64,000 bases of DNA from Methanocorpusculum sp. (GCA_017387505.1 JAFOFB010000015.1:163469-227468); one strand, 5' to 3'; counted from the stretch's first letter, positions 23,476-32,794 are shown. Notes: generated by a model from the sequence alone, not told the origin. Made by a program: numbers and translations.

Positions 23476-26400
23476 ATGACAACAGGCAAATCAGATTTGG
23501 AGGAACTGCGAAACCGCCTGCTCGACTTAACGCTTCGAAACAATCTCCTAAACTACAAAGCCTCTGCTGCGAGGTCAATAGAGATTATCGAATCAAACTT
23601 AGCCGGGATATACCAGACACTCGTACTTGACGAAAAAGGCATGAAGTTCCAGCCGGGAGAAAAGGATACTGAATCCGCTCCCGAAGAGAAAAATATCTGG
23701 AAGTATCCAATCTTCTCGAAGAGTTCCAAGAATACAGAATCCACTCTGGACACACCATATACCGATATCGAGCTTCGAAAGAAACTCTACAGTCTCCAGA
23801 ACAAGAGCCGTACCGTCTTCGAAGAACAGGGATACCCAACTCTCTACCTTGCACTCGGTTTTGTTCAGTGGACCGAAAACGAATCCTCCAAACCGCTCAA
23901 AGCTCCGCTTCTCTTACTGCCTGTTGACCTCGAGCGTCAGAAAATCAAAGAAAATTACACCCTCAAGTGGACTGGTGAAGATCCTGTTGTCTCTCTTTCC
24001 CTCTCTGCTAAATTTGCCGAGCATGGAGTGGAACTTCCAGATCTTGGTCATCCTGAGACTTCGGCTGAAGTTGGAGAGTTTTTCAACGCGGTCGAAGAAA
24101 CCATCAAATCAAAAGGCTGGACTCTCTGCCCCGAAATCGTACTTGACCTCTTTAGTTTCAAGAAGTATGTCATGTTCAGAGACCTCGACCCTGCAAGCTG
24201 GGGAGAGGACTTCTCAATCGAAGACAACCCGTTAATCGATTCAATATTCAATCCGACTGAATCTCCGGCAGAAACAGCAGAGATACCGACGGCAGGAGAA
24301 CACTGCTTCAACATCGTTGATGCCGATTCATCACAGCTTGCTGTAATCCGCGATGCAAAAGCCGGAAAGAACTTAGTTGTTGAAGGACCTCCGGGCACTG
24401 GAAAAAGTCAGACCATCGCAAACATGATTGCAGAGATGCTCTCTGCCGGAAAGACTGTTCTTTTCGTCAGCGAAAAGATGGCGGCATTAGAGGTCGTAAA
24501 ACGCAGACTTGACGGGGCTGGACTTTCCAGATTCTGCTTGGAGCTCCACAGCCAGACCGCAAAGAAGGTTGAGTTCATCAGAGAACTTGAACGCTGTATT
24601 CAGCACCCGACATCTCCTGCGGCAGAACCATCCGACACAACAAAGATTGATGCGCTTCGAACTGAACTTTCAGGATACTGCAGTGAGCTGCGCGAGCCGA
24701 TTGGTGCATGCGGATTCTCCCCATATGACCTCTTTGGAATCCGCGAGCAGTACCGCTATGAGTTCGAAAACAGTCCTGGAAGACAGAACTACCGCCTGCC
24801 GAAGGTGGAAGTTTCGAATGCTTCTTCAATCACTCCTGAAGATTATCAGGCAGCAGTATCTGCTTTAGCAGACATCGAATCATACCTCCCGTCAATTCTA
24901 AAAGATGGAGAGACTGTGTCATCCCATCCGTGGGCAGAGTCAAGGCCAGGCATGATTCTTCCATCCGACCGCGATGAGATTCATGACTTAACAGTCTCAT
25001 ATCGTGACGGAATCGAAAAGCTGGTCTGTGCAATGCGTGCAGTATCAGAAGCCGCAGAGATTCCAATTCCGAGAAATGAAACAGACGTCCCGCTGATGCT
25101 TGAGATCTGCCGCTCACTCTCCTCAGGATTTACAGCAACTCCTGATATTCTCACAAACCGTATGTGGGACAACGCAGATGAGGTTGAACGCCTGATTTCC
25201 AGAATGCAGAAACTGTCTGAAAACAGAAAGAAAGTTCTTGGAATTTTCGATGCTGCAATCTTCAACAGAAACCCTGCACGCCTGTATTCCGAGTTCATGA
25301 AGTATGCGGAAAAGAATGCCATAAGCAAATTCTTCTCAGGAGACTTCAAGCGATTAAAAGAAGAGCTTCGGGTATATTACAACGGAGCACTTCCGCCTGA
25401 CTCTGAAGTTCTTTCAGACTTGAAAGAAGCAAGAAACTATCTGACCGACAGAGACGGCTGGCTTTCCGATGAGCGTATTTATCGATCTCTCTTCTCTCCT
25501 GTATGGAATGGGGAAGAGACTGATGCTTCACTTCTTCGCTTGTTCCGCGACTGGATTCTTTCAATCCGCACAATGATTGCTGAAGGTCTCATCACAGAAA
25601 AGACAGTGTCACGCATCGCAGACGGCAGTCTGAATCCTGATGTAATGGCAGGTCTTTTCAAAGACCTGGAGGCCGCAGCAAAAGCACACAGCGAGCAGTC
25701 TTCTGCTCTCTTCGAGAGGCTTGGCATTGACGAGATTTCCGATGAAGTTACATTCGCCCAGATGAGACGCCTTGCTGACATCTGGATTACTGAGATTGAC
25801 CGCCTTGAGGAGTGGAGTAAGTTCCTCTCATACGCTGAAGTATGTGCCGGAACTGCCGCAGCACAGGTTCTGCCCCTCATCTTAACGGACAAGATTGATT
25901 ATGATGCACTGATTCCGGCATTCCTGACAGGCTATGCAGATGCGCTTCTGAAAGAGGCATATCAGCAGCGTCCAATCCTTGCTCACTTCTCCCAGATGCC
26001 GCACGAACAAAAGATTGCGGCATTCAAAGAGTTCGATTTGCAGATGGTATCATCAAATGCAAAGCGTCTTGTGCAGATTTTAGATGGAAATATTCCGGAA
26101 CTCTTCACCGGGGCTTCGCGCGAGTCGGAGATGGGAGTCTTAACCGGCGAGTTCAACAGAAAACGCGGACACATGTCGATTCGCTCCTTAATGACAAAGT
26201 CAGGCTCGCTCATCCAGAAGATTAAGCCATGCTTCATGATGAGCCCGCTTTCTGTTGCTCAGTACCTTGACCCGCGCTCTGTAATGTTTGATATCATCAT
26301 CTTCGATGAGGCAAGTCAGGTAAGGCCGGAGGATGCTCTTGGAGCATTGATGCGCGGAAGGCAGTTAGTTGTGATGGGAGATTCACGTCAACTTCCGCCG

Positions 26401-27990
26401 ACAACCTTCTTTGACCAGATTGGAGGCTCAGACGAGGAAGATGAGGAGGAAAGTGCGGCAGGCATCACTGATATGGAAAGCCTGCTTCATGTCTGCAAGC
26501 AGTCGTTTGTCACAAAACGTCTTCGCTGGCACTACCGTTCAAGACACGAGTCTTTGATTGCTGTCTCGAATGCAGAGTTCTATGACGGAACTCTTCAGGT
26601 ATTCCCGTCTCCGATGCATGACACAGACGATGTTGGTCTTTCGTTTGTCCATGTTGAGGATTCAGTTTACGAGCGCGGAAAAGCAGGAGTCAATCGCGGA
26701 GAGGCCAAAGCAGTCGCTGAAGCAGTTATTGATTACTACCGTAGATTCCCTAAGAAGACTTTGGGAGTTGCAACCTTCTCCACCCGTCAGCAGGAGCTTA
26801 TCAGAAGAGAGGTAGATCTTCTTCTCCGCGACAATCCGGATGTTGAAGCACTCATGCGTCCAGAAAACGGAGAGCACTTCTTTGTCAAGAACTTAGAAAC
26901 CGTTCAGGGTGATGAGCGTGATACGATGCTTATCTCAATCGGATACGGATTCGATGAGAATCACCGTTTATCCAGAAACTTCGGTCCGCTGAATCAGACA
27001 GGCGGCGAGAGACGTCTGAATGTTTTAATCACACGTGCCCGTGAGAGATGTGTTGTCTTTGCAAACTTCAGAGGCTATGACTTGCCTGTTGACTCTGACC
27101 CACCTGATGGAGTTGCAGCACTTTCAGCATTCCTGACATATGCCGAGACAAGAAACGCTGCTCCGCTTGCTGCCGGCGAGGACATAAGCCCTGATGTTGC
27201 TGACCTTTTCCCTGAAACGGTCGCACGCATGTTAGAGGACAAAGGATACTCTGTCGCCCGAAATGTTGGATGCGCAGGATTCAGGATTGACCTGGCTGTT
27301 CTCCATCCCGAAACAGAAGGAGTCTATATGGCTGGAATTCTCTGCGACGGTCCATTCTACTGGTCTGCCTCAGATGCCCGCGACCGTGACCTCCTCCGCG
27401 GTCAGGTCTTAGAAGGGCTTGGATGGAATCTGATTCGCATCTGGTCTCCTGAATGGTTCCAGCATCCTGCATCATGCACCAAAGTGCTCTTAGACTTCCT
27501 CGAGGAAGCCGCAAAGAAAGAACCGCTGAAGTTATCAGTTGAACCTGAAATTCCTGTCTTCGAAGAAGAGGCTGAAGAGTCAGATGAGATTGCTGTCTCT
27601 GGAGAGAGTGAGGAAATCACATCCTCTGCTGAGGTTGTATCGTCTGGAAATTGCTTCGTGCCGTATGTCTGCTGTGACAGTTGTGTTCTTCAGAGCTACA
27701 ACCAGTTTGCATCAGTACAGGATTCAATCCTGCAAACAGCGCTTGTCGAGATTGTAAAAGCCGAAGGTCCGATTTCTGAGGCACTCTTAATCGCCCGCGT
27801 CAAAGAACTTGGTTCTGTTCCAAGAATGACTGCGGCAATCAAGGAGCGTATTGCAAACCTTGCTGAGGCTTCTGTTGCTGAAGGAACACTGACGCGCGAT
27901 GCTGAAAAATTCTACTCACTTACAGGCGGCGAACTTTCAGCCCGTGAGCGTGCAGGCAAGTGGTCAATCGCTGACGTTTCCTTAGAGTAA
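23476..27990 (+). CDS. DUF4011-SF1 helicase-nuclease-DUF3320 protein (Hhe-like defence candidate)
   Basis: 1504 aa. Order: DUF4011 N-terminus (NRLLDLTLRNNLLNYKA); superfamily 1 helicase with Walker A GPPGTGKSQT near residue 304, DEASQV near 940, GDSRQLPPT, YRSRHESLI and NVLITRARERC near 1180; a Vsr/MTES_1575-type restriction endonuclease fold around 1247-1330 (ARDRDLLRGQVLEGLGW, RIWSPEWF); a DUF3320-like repeat after 1400. A DUF4011-helicase-Vsr protein has been reported as the anti-phage gene hhe, so a nucleic-acid-degrading defence role is likely. The stop at 27988 appears premature: the same frame continues with a typical family C-terminus (next entry). No partner gene is obvious. Confidence 0.9.
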   Translation: MTTGKSDLEELRNRLLDLTLRNNLLNYKASAARSIEIIESNLAGIYQTLVLDEKGMKFQPGEKDTESAPEEKNIWKYPIFSKSSKNTESTLDTPYTDIELRKKLYSLQNKSRTVFEEQGYPTLYLALGFVQWTENESSKPLKAPLLLLPVDLERQKIKENYTLKWTGEDPVVSLSLSAKFAEHGVELPDLGHPETSAEVGEFFNAVEETIKSKGWTLCPEIVLDLFSFKKYVMFRDLDPASWGEDFSIEDNPLIDSIFNPTESPAETAEIPTAGEHCFNIVDADSSQLAVIRDAKAGKNLVVEGPPGTGKSQTIANMIAEMLSAGKTVLFVSEKMAALEVVKRRLDGAGLSRFCLELHSQTAKKVEFIRELERCIQHPTSPAAEPSDTTKIDALRTELSGYCSELREPIGACGFSPYDLFGIREQYRYEFENSPGRQNYRLPKVEVSNASSITPEDYQAAVSALADIESYLPSILKDGETVSSHPWAESRPGMILPSDRDEIHDLTVSYRDGIEKLVCAMRAVSEAAEIPIPRNETDVPLMLEICRSLSSGFTATPDILTNRMWDNADEVERLISRMQKLSENRKKVLGIFDAAIFNRNPARLYSEFMKYAEKNAISKFFSGDFKRLKEELRVYYNGALPPDSEVLSDLKEARNYLTDRDGWLSDERIYRSLFSPVWNGEETDASLLRLFRDWILSIRTMIAEGLITEKTVSRIADGSLNPDVMAGLFKDLEAAAKAHSEQSSALFERLGIDEISDEVTFAQMRRLADIWITEIDRLEEWSKFLSYAEVCAGTAAAQVLPLILTDKIDYDALIPAFLTGYADALLKEAYQQRPILAHFSQMPHEQKIAAFKEFDLQMVSSNAKRLVQILDGNIPELFTGASRESEMGVLTGEFNRKRGHMSIRSLMTKSGSLIQKIKPCFMMSPLSVAQYLDPRSVMFDIIIFDEASQVRPEDALGALMRGRQLVVMGDSRQLPPTTFFDQIGGSDEEDEEESAAGITDMESLLHVCKQSFVTKRLRWHYRSRHESLIAVSNAEFYDGTLQVFPSPMHDTDDVGLSFVHVEDSVYERGKAGVNRGEAKAVAEAVIDYYRRFPKKTLGVATFSTRQQELIRREVDLLLRDNPDVEALMRPENGEHFFVKNLETVQGDERDTMLISIGYGFDENHRLSRNFGPLNQTGGERRLNVLITRARERCVVFANFRGYDLPVDSDPPDGVAALSAFLTYAETRNAAPLAAGEDISPDVADLFPETVARMLEDKGYSVARNVGCAGFRIDLAVLHPETEGVYMAGILCDGPFYWSASDARDRDLLRGQVLEGLGWNLIRIWSPEWFQHPASCTKVLLDFLEEAAKKEPLKLSVEPEIPVFEEEAEESDEIAVSGESEEITSSAEVVSSGNCFVPYVCCDSCVLQSYNQFASVQDSILQTALVEIVKAEGPISEALLIARVKELGSVPRMTAAIKERIANLAEASVAEGTLTRDAEKFYSLTGGELSARERAGKWSIADVSLE

Positions 27991-28182
27991 ATCGGACTTG
28001 CCGCAAGAATTGTTCTTGAAAAACAGTTTGCAACACCTATGTATGATCTGGTAAAACAGACTGCTGCATCTCTTGGATTCAAGGCCACAGCGCAGGTAAA
28101 ACAGCGTGTTGAGGCAGGAATTTGTGCCGCTTCTGCATCGGGACTTATTGCAGAAGAAAACGGCGTGTGGAAAGCAGTTTAA
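27991..28182 (+). pseudogene. Severed C-terminal tail of the DUF4011/DUF3320 protein
   Basis: Directly after TAA 27988-27990 the same frame stays open for 63 codons to TAA 28180-28182. It encodes IGLAARIVLEKQF, DLVKQTAASLGFK and GLIAEENGVWKAV, the pattern with which DUF4011/DUF3320 proteins normally end (helix, LGF-x-R/K-T/A linker, basic helix, final strand). There is no good start codon or Shine-Dalgarno sequence. The junction reads VSLE-stop-IGLA where Glu is expected. So the full gene was probably 1568 codons and the tail was cut off by one nonsense change. Confidence 0.75.
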
Positions 28183-28243
28183 TCCACACACTTTTTTGTT
28201 CTATGACTGCGAATAGTATTGGCAGAACTACAGGATTTTCCTC

Positions 28244-28924
28244 ATGATTGATATTTCCGCATTGACAAACTCGGCAGGCTATCTGCTCGAAGGTGTACTT
28301 GTAACCCTTCTTTTAGTAGCTCTGTCTCTTTTTATCGGCTTCGTCTGCGGAATTGTATTAACCATGGGGCAGGTTTACGGTCCGAAGGTAGTCAAGAAAC
28401 TCGTTGGAGTTTATGTCTGGTTCTTCCGCGGCCTTCCAAATATTGTCCTCTTATTCCTGTTCTACTTTGCCCTATTCCCGTTCATGGGTCTTGACGTCCC
28501 GGCATTCTTTGTAGCTGTAACTGTTCTTGGAATGCGAAGTGCTGCATATCAGTCGCAGATTTTCCGCGGTGCGATCGAGTCGATTGCCTCAGGACAGATG
28601 CTTGCCGCCCGTTCTCTTGGAATGACCAAGTGGCAGGCAATCCGCTCCATCATCCTTCCGCAGACTCTGCGCCTTTCACTTCCGGGCTGGTCAAATGAAT
28701 ATCCGGTATTATTAACCGACTCATCAGTGGCATACGTAATCGGTGTTGCTGAACTCTTAACCAGAACCGCACAGGTCATCTCAAGAACCGGAGAGCCAAT
28801 GCTCCTTTACATGTCCTGTGCAATCATGTTTATCCTGCTCAACTACGGTGGTATGATGTTAATCCAGTTTATTGAAAAGAAGACCCACATCCCGGGACTT
28901 GGTCCTGAAGGAGGCGAGGCATGA
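28244..28924 (+). CDS. Polar amino acid ABC transporter permease (first)
   Basis: 226 aa, about five membrane helices, HisM/GlnP family. The EAA loop that contacts the ATPase is AIESIASGQMLAARSLGMTK near residues 107-126. N-terminal YLLEGVLVTLLLVALSLFIG is the usual first helix and FFRGLPNIVLLFLFYF the second block. It overlaps the ATPase gene by 4 nt (ATGA). With 28921 and 29663 it forms a complete membrane part of a PAAT importer. No periplasmic-type binding protein gene is adjacent; it must be supplied from elsewhere. Confidence 0.92.
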   Translation: MIDISALTNSAGYLLEGVLVTLLLVALSLFIGFVCGIVLTMGQVYGPKVVKKLVGVYVWFFRGLPNIVLLFLFYFALFPFMGLDVPAFFVAVTVLGMRSAAYQSQIFRGAIESIASGQMLAARSLGMTKWQAIRSIILPQTLRLSLPGWSNEYPVLLTDSSVAYVIGVAELLTRTAQVISRTGEPMLLYMSCAIMFILLNYGGMMLIQFIEKKTHIPGLGPEGGEA

Positions 28925-29661
28925 CCGAACCGATTCTCCGCGTTGAAAATCTGACCAAGACCTACGGAGACCTCGAGGTCTTAAAAGGCGTATCCTTTGA
29001 TGTTTACCCTGGAGAGAAGAAGGTCTTCATTGGCCCGTCGGGAACTGGAAAGTCTACTCTTCTTCGCTGTATCAATCTCTTAACCGAGCCTGACGGAGGT
29101 TCTGTTTACTTAAACGGAGAAGAGGTCACAAACTCTGGAAGAAAGATCAACGAGTACCGCCAGAAGATGGGAATGGTCTTCCAGAACTTCAACCTCTTCG
29201 ACCACTTAACTGCTGTCCGCAACGTTGAGCTTGCTCTTCTCAAGGTCAAGAAGATGGGAAAGAAGGAAGCACGCGAAAAGGCAATGTTCGAGCTTGAGCG
29301 TGTTGGAATGGCTGACTGGGCAGACCACTACCCGGCACAGCTTTCCGGAGGTCAGGCACAGCGTGTATCCATCGCCCGTGCTTTAGCAATGGATCCTGAG
29401 GTCATGCTTTTCGATGAGCCGACATCCGCACTTGATCCTGAACTCAAGCGCGAGGTTATGGAGGTTATGAGAAAGCTTGCTGACCAGGGTATGACATGCC
29501 TTGTCGTTACTCATGAGATGAAGTTTGCAACATCCTTTGCAACAGAGATTTTCTTAATGGAAAAGGGAGAGATTATCGAGCGCGGAGATCCGAAGGACAT
29601 TCCAACAAGCCCGTCCTTCGAACGCATGAGGGCCTTCATGGGCGCATACAGCGAAGAGTAA
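28921..29661 (+). CDS. Polar amino acid ABC transporter ATP-binding protein
   Basis: 246 aa, GlnQ/HisP type. Walker A GPSGTGKST (about residues 38-46), Q-loop MVFQNFNLFDHLTA, signature LSGGQAQRVSIARAL, Walker B VMLFDEPTSALD and switch VVTHEM. It hydrolyses ATP to drive import through the two flanking permeases. The gene is full length; it overlaps the first permease and is 1 nt from the second. The position between two different permeases implies a heterodimeric membrane domain. Confidence 0.95.
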   Translation: MTEPILRVENLTKTYGDLEVLKGVSFDVYPGEKKVFIGPSGTGKSTLLRCINLLTEPDGGSVYLNGEEVTNSGRKINEYRQKMGMVFQNFNLFDHLTAVRNVELALLKVKKMGKKEAREKAMFELERVGMADWADHYPAQLSGGQAQRVSIARALAMDPEVMLFDEPTSALDPELKREVMEVMRKLADQGMTCLVVTHEMKFATSFATEIFLMEKGEIIERGDPKDIPTSPSFERMRAFMGAYSEE

Positions 29662-29662
29662 C

Positions 29663-30361
29663 ATGGATATCGTACAGTACATCATCGACCAGATTCCATT
29701 CTGGACTGACATCCTGCTTCCGGCATTAATTGACGGCTTATGGGTTACTCTCCAGCTCGTAGCTCTCACTGCTCCATTTGGTTTCCTTCTTGGATTCCTG
29801 ATTGCAGTATGCCGTGTCTATGGTCCAAAGCCGCTTCAGGCTTTAGCGAAGCTATATGTTATCTTCTTTAGAGGTTGTCCGCTTCTGGTTCTGCTGTTCC
29901 TGCTGTACTTTGGTCTTCCATCTATCGGAATCGTTCTTGGTTCGTATCTTTCGGCATTGTTTGGTTTCATATTGTGTAACTCGGCATACAACTCCGAGTA
30001 CTTAAGAGGAGGTCTTCAGTCGATTAAAGGAGGACAGATGCTTGCCGCCCGTTCTCTTGGTATGACCAAGATTCAGGCAATTTTGCATGTGGTAATTCCG
30101 CAGGCATTCCGCAGAGCACTTCCGGGTGTCTCCAATGAGTTCATCTATCTCATCAAGTACTCGTCTCTCGCATACGTGGTGACTGTCATCGAGATGACCG
30201 GGGCTGCAAAAATTATTGCAACAAAGTACTTTGCATACTTTGAGGCATTCGCGGCAGTTGGTATCTTCTATCTGATTCTGGTATCCATAGCCACCATTGC
30301 CTTAAGCAAACTCGAAAAGAAGCTTGCAATCCCTGGTGTTTCCGGTTCTAAGCAGGAATAA
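29663..30361 (+). CDS. Polar amino acid ABC transporter permease (second)
   Basis: 232 aa, same family as the first permease. EAA loop GLQSIKGGQMLAARSLGMTK; conserved YVIFFRGCPLLVLLFLLYFG. The DNA encoding the EAA loop shares a 30-nt identical block with the first permease (28591-28620 here 30031-30060), so the two are paralogues under constraint or gene conversion. The start ATG is 1 nt after the ATPase stop. A hairpin at 30398-30416 follows the operon. Confidence 0.92.
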   Translation: MDIVQYIIDQIPFWTDILLPALIDGLWVTLQLVALTAPFGFLLGFLIAVCRVYGPKPLQALAKLYVIFFRGCPLLVLLFLLYFGLPSIGIVLGSYLSALFGFILCNSAYNSEYLRGGLQSIKGGQMLAARSLGMTKIQAILHVVIPQAFRRALPGVSNEFIYLIKYSSLAYVVTVIEMTGAAKIIATKYFAYFEAFAAVGIFYLILVSIATIALSKLEKKLAIPGVSGSKQE

Positions 30362-30397
30362 ATTTCGAGCGGCATCCTCAATACTTATTTTTTAATT

Positions 30398-30416
30398 GCT
30401 GGAAGGACTTTCCAGC
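30398..30416 (+). terminator. Hairpin after the amino-acid transporter operon
   Basis: GCTGGAA (30398-30404) pairs with TTCCAGC (30410-30416) around 5 nt, flanked by AATT on both sides. A T-run precedes rather than follows it. It lies between the operon stop and the next promoter. Confidence 0.4.
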
Positions 30417-30423
30417 CAATTAG

Positions 30424-30432
30424 TTTTAAATA
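30424..30432 (+). promoter_or_regulatory. TATA box of the DUF5654 gene
   Basis: TTTTAAATA is centred 27 nt before the ATG at 30455, which predicts a leaderless mRNA. No Shine-Dalgarno sequence is present, in agreement. Confidence 0.55.
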
Positions 30433-30454
30433 CTTTCTTCGCCTATTTATCAAC

Positions 30455-30736
30455 ATGGCACTTTCAGTAGATGTTATTGACAAGCTTGCAGCATTAATCA
30501 CTGCAGCTTTCGGTCTTGTTGCCGCACTTGCATGGAACGGTGCAATCCAGGCAATCTTTGCAGAAATCTTTGGAGAACAGAGCACTATTCCGGCAATGCT
30601 CGGATACGCTGTTTTTGTCACTGTTCTTGCAGTTCTCTTCACTGTATGGATTGGTGCTGTCTCCAACAAGTCCAAAGCACTCGCAGAGAAGGCATCCAGC
30701 AAGGCTGCAGAAAAACTCCACCACAAGAAGGAATAA
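30455..30736 (+). CDS. DUF5654 family small membrane protein
   Basis: 93 aa. The N-terminal block VIDKLAALITAAFGLVAALAWN (first helix, with the AALAWNGAIQAIF motif) is the DUF5654 signature common in methanogens. A second helix (YAVFVTVLAVLFTVWIGAV) follows, then a basic coiled-coil-like C-terminal tail (NKSKALAEKASSKAAEKLHHKKE), which would face the cytoplasm. The function is unknown. It is a single gene with its own TATA box and a T-rich stretch after the stop. Confidence 0.85.
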   Translation: MALSVDVIDKLAALITAAFGLVAALAWNGAIQAIFAEIFGEQSTIPAMLGYAVFVTVLAVLFTVWIGAVSNKSKALAEKASSKAAEKLHHKKE

Positions 30737-30820
30737 TCCTTCTTCTGATGGATTAAAACTTTTTTTAGAACTTAATTTATATCCTCACTTATTTATCCAT
30801 AAACCGCACAGAATAAGAGT

Positions 30821-31597
30821 ATGCAAATCTGCTGTGCCCAGATTAGTCAGGTGTATGAGGATATAGATACGGCTTTTTCCAGAGCTGAGGAGTATATTGC
30901 ATCAGCGAATGCTGATATGGTTATTTTCTGCGAGCAGTATGCAACAGGCTGGAGACCTGTAGCTTCTTCTGCTGATGGCAAGGCAGTAAAAGCCCGCTGG
31001 CTTTCTTTGGCAAAAGAGTATGAGGTATGTATTGTTGGTTCATATCAGCGTCCTACAGCTGACGGCAAGCCTCAGAATGTGATGCTTGTGTGTTCTCCGG
31101 ATGGAGAGGTCTTAGCAGAGTATGCTAAGATTCATCTGTTCACACCTGGCGGAGAGGATGTGGCATTTTCTGCCGGAAGTGAAGTGGTCTGTTTTGAGTT
31201 TGGAGGAATGAAGTTTGGATGTGCTGTATGCTTTGACCTGCGGTTCCCTGAGTTGTTCCGCGAGTATCTGAAGATAGGTGCACACTGCGTAATTGTGCAG
31301 GCAGCCTGGCCTGCGGCACGTGTGGCTGACTGGGAGCTGTTACTTCGTGCACGCGCTTTGGAGAATAGAGGATACGTGATTGGATGCGGATGTATCGGGT
31401 ATGATGATGTGGGCGGTGTTGATTATTTAGGGCGGAGTATGGTGTGTAATTATGAGGGGCGAGTGATTGAGGATGCCGGGGTGTTTGAGGGTGGGTTGTC
31501 GTGGAGTTTTGATGATTGTGAGGTTGTTGACGGGGTGGTGGAGATGAGAGAGAGGTGGGGGTTATACGCTCCATCTTCTGAGGTGATATATAAATGA
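30821..31597 (+). CDS. Carbon-nitrogen hydrolase (nitrilase superfamily)
   Basis: 258 aa. The catalytic triad of the superfamily is visible: Glu in VIFCEQYATGW (about 38), Lys in EYAKIHLFTPGG and Cys in CAVCFDLRFPELFR. The pattern is closest to omega-amidase/NIT2-like members that hydrolyse dicarboxylic acid monoamides, but substrate is not fixed by sequence. The last 200 nt are strongly G/T-rich on the coding strand, unlike the first part. The TGA overlaps the ATG of the first glycosyltransferase (ATGATTGA), so it may be cotranscribed with the polysaccharide island by position only. Confidence 0.88.
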   Translation: MQICCAQISQVYEDIDTAFSRAEEYIASANADMVIFCEQYATGWRPVASSADGKAVKARWLSLAKEYEVCIVGSYQRPTADGKPQNVMLVCSPDGEVLAEYAKIHLFTPGGEDVAFSAGSEVVCFEFGGMKFGCAVCFDLRFPELFREYLKIGAHCVIVQAAWPAARVADWELLLRARALENRGYVIGCGCIGYDDVGGVDYLGRSMVCNYEGRVIEDAGVFEGGLSWSFDDCEVVDGVVEMRERWGLYAPSSEVIYK

Positions 31598-32793
31598 TTG
31601 ATCTGAATATCCAAAGGATTCTAGTAATCAGTGCTCACTTCTACCCATTAAAAGGAGGGACGTCAACACACACCGAAAATCTCTGTTCAGAACTCTCTAA
31701 ACTTGGATATGATGTTCACCTAATTACACAGGATAATGAGGGTCCAGATATGGATGAGCATGATACATCCAGAAATTACCATGTCCAGCGTCTGAAGACC
31801 AATAAAAGATTTAGAACTGATTTATTCTTCCCATTACTAGTTGGCTTAAGAATTAGTAAGATTATCAAAGAAGTAAAACCAGATGTCATCAACATCTCAA
31901 CTGGAAATTATGTTCCGCTTGGTTTGAAGATTTCAAAGAAACAGAGGATTCCAATTGTATATACTGTACATAATGTACCACCAGAGGAATATACATTAAA
32001 CATATCAAAAAATACTAGAGTAAACGATACTGCAAAGAAATACTACTTCAAATTTATTGGTCTTGTTGCAAAGGCGTGTATGAGGTTTGGGAAATATGAT
32101 TGGATTATTAGTGTTAGTGAAAGGACAAAAGGGAGACTTATTGAAGCAGGTGCAAAAGCTGATGAGATTTCTGTCGTTTCAAATGGTGTGTCTCTTCCTA
32201 AATCATCAGGAGTTTGTCTTGAAGATGATAAAAACTGGTTCAATATTCTCGTTACCGCTGGAGTTATTGAGCATAAGGGGCAGTATGAATTAGTACTAGC
32301 AATGGAAAAAATCCTGGCAGTAATTCCAAATGCCAGATGCTATATTGTTGGACCTATCAGATCACAAGCATACTATGAAAAGATTCAGCATTATATTATT
32401 GAGAAGGGATATTCGCAGAATGTTATCCTGACTGGGGAAGCATCAGAAGCAGAACTGGAAGATTACTATGCAAAATGTGATTTGTATGTTCAACCATCTT
32501 ATCAGGAGGGATTCTGCATTGCGATTATGGAAGCAATGATTCGCGGAAAACCAGCTATAGGGACTGCTGTTGGTGCAATTCCAGAATTACTCGCAGATGG
32601 GCGTGGTATTGTAATTCCTAAACCAGATGAAGATTTGATTGCTGACTCGGTGATAAGGATGTATCAGGATTCAGAATTCCGTTCTGGTGTAGCTAAAAAA
32701 GGCCGGGAATATATTCTTCATGAGTATGAGTGGAGTCGGGTTGCACTAGAGACTGTAGATGTTTATAGAAAAGCCGTCCTAAAAAAGAAGTGA
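31594..32793 (+). CDS. GT4 family glycosyltransferase
   Basis: 399 aa, GT-B fold. N-terminal HFYPLKGGTSTHTENLCSEL is the acceptor-domain glycine motif of GT4 enzymes. The C-terminal donor-binding domain has AGVIEHKGQYEL and the E-x7-E motif in EGFCIAIMEAM with GTAVGAIPELL. It adds a nucleotide-activated sugar to a growing surface glycan. From here to about 36.7 kb codon use is much more AT-rich than in the housekeeping genes, a sign of a transferred polysaccharide locus. It is convergent with manC, with 1 nt between the stops. Confidence 0.9.
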   Translation: MIDLNIQRILVISAHFYPLKGGTSTHTENLCSELSKLGYDVHLITQDNEGPDMDEHDTSRNYHVQRLKTNKRFRTDLFFPLLVGLRISKIIKEVKPDVINISTGNYVPLGLKISKKQRIPIVYTVHNVPPEEYTLNISKNTRVNDTAKKYYFKFIGLVAKACMRFGKYDWIISVSERTKGRLIEAGAKADEISVVSNGVSLPKSSGVCLEDDKNWFNILVTAGVIEHKGQYELVLAMEKILAVIPNARCYIVGPIRSQAYYEKIQHYIIEKGYSQNVILTGEASEAELEDYYAKCDLYVQPSYQEGFCIAIMEAMIRGKPAIGTAVGAIPELLADGRGIVIPKPDEDLIADSVIRMYQDSEFRSGVAKKGREYILHEYEWSRVALETVDVYRKAVLKKK

Positions 32794-32794
32794 G

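Noticed and set aside
23379-23543. N-terminal 55-codon extension of the ornithine cyclodeaminase frame
   Set aside because: It runs across the divergent promoter region and has a low-complexity Ser/Arg composition; MKFSREIELRGH fits the family start.
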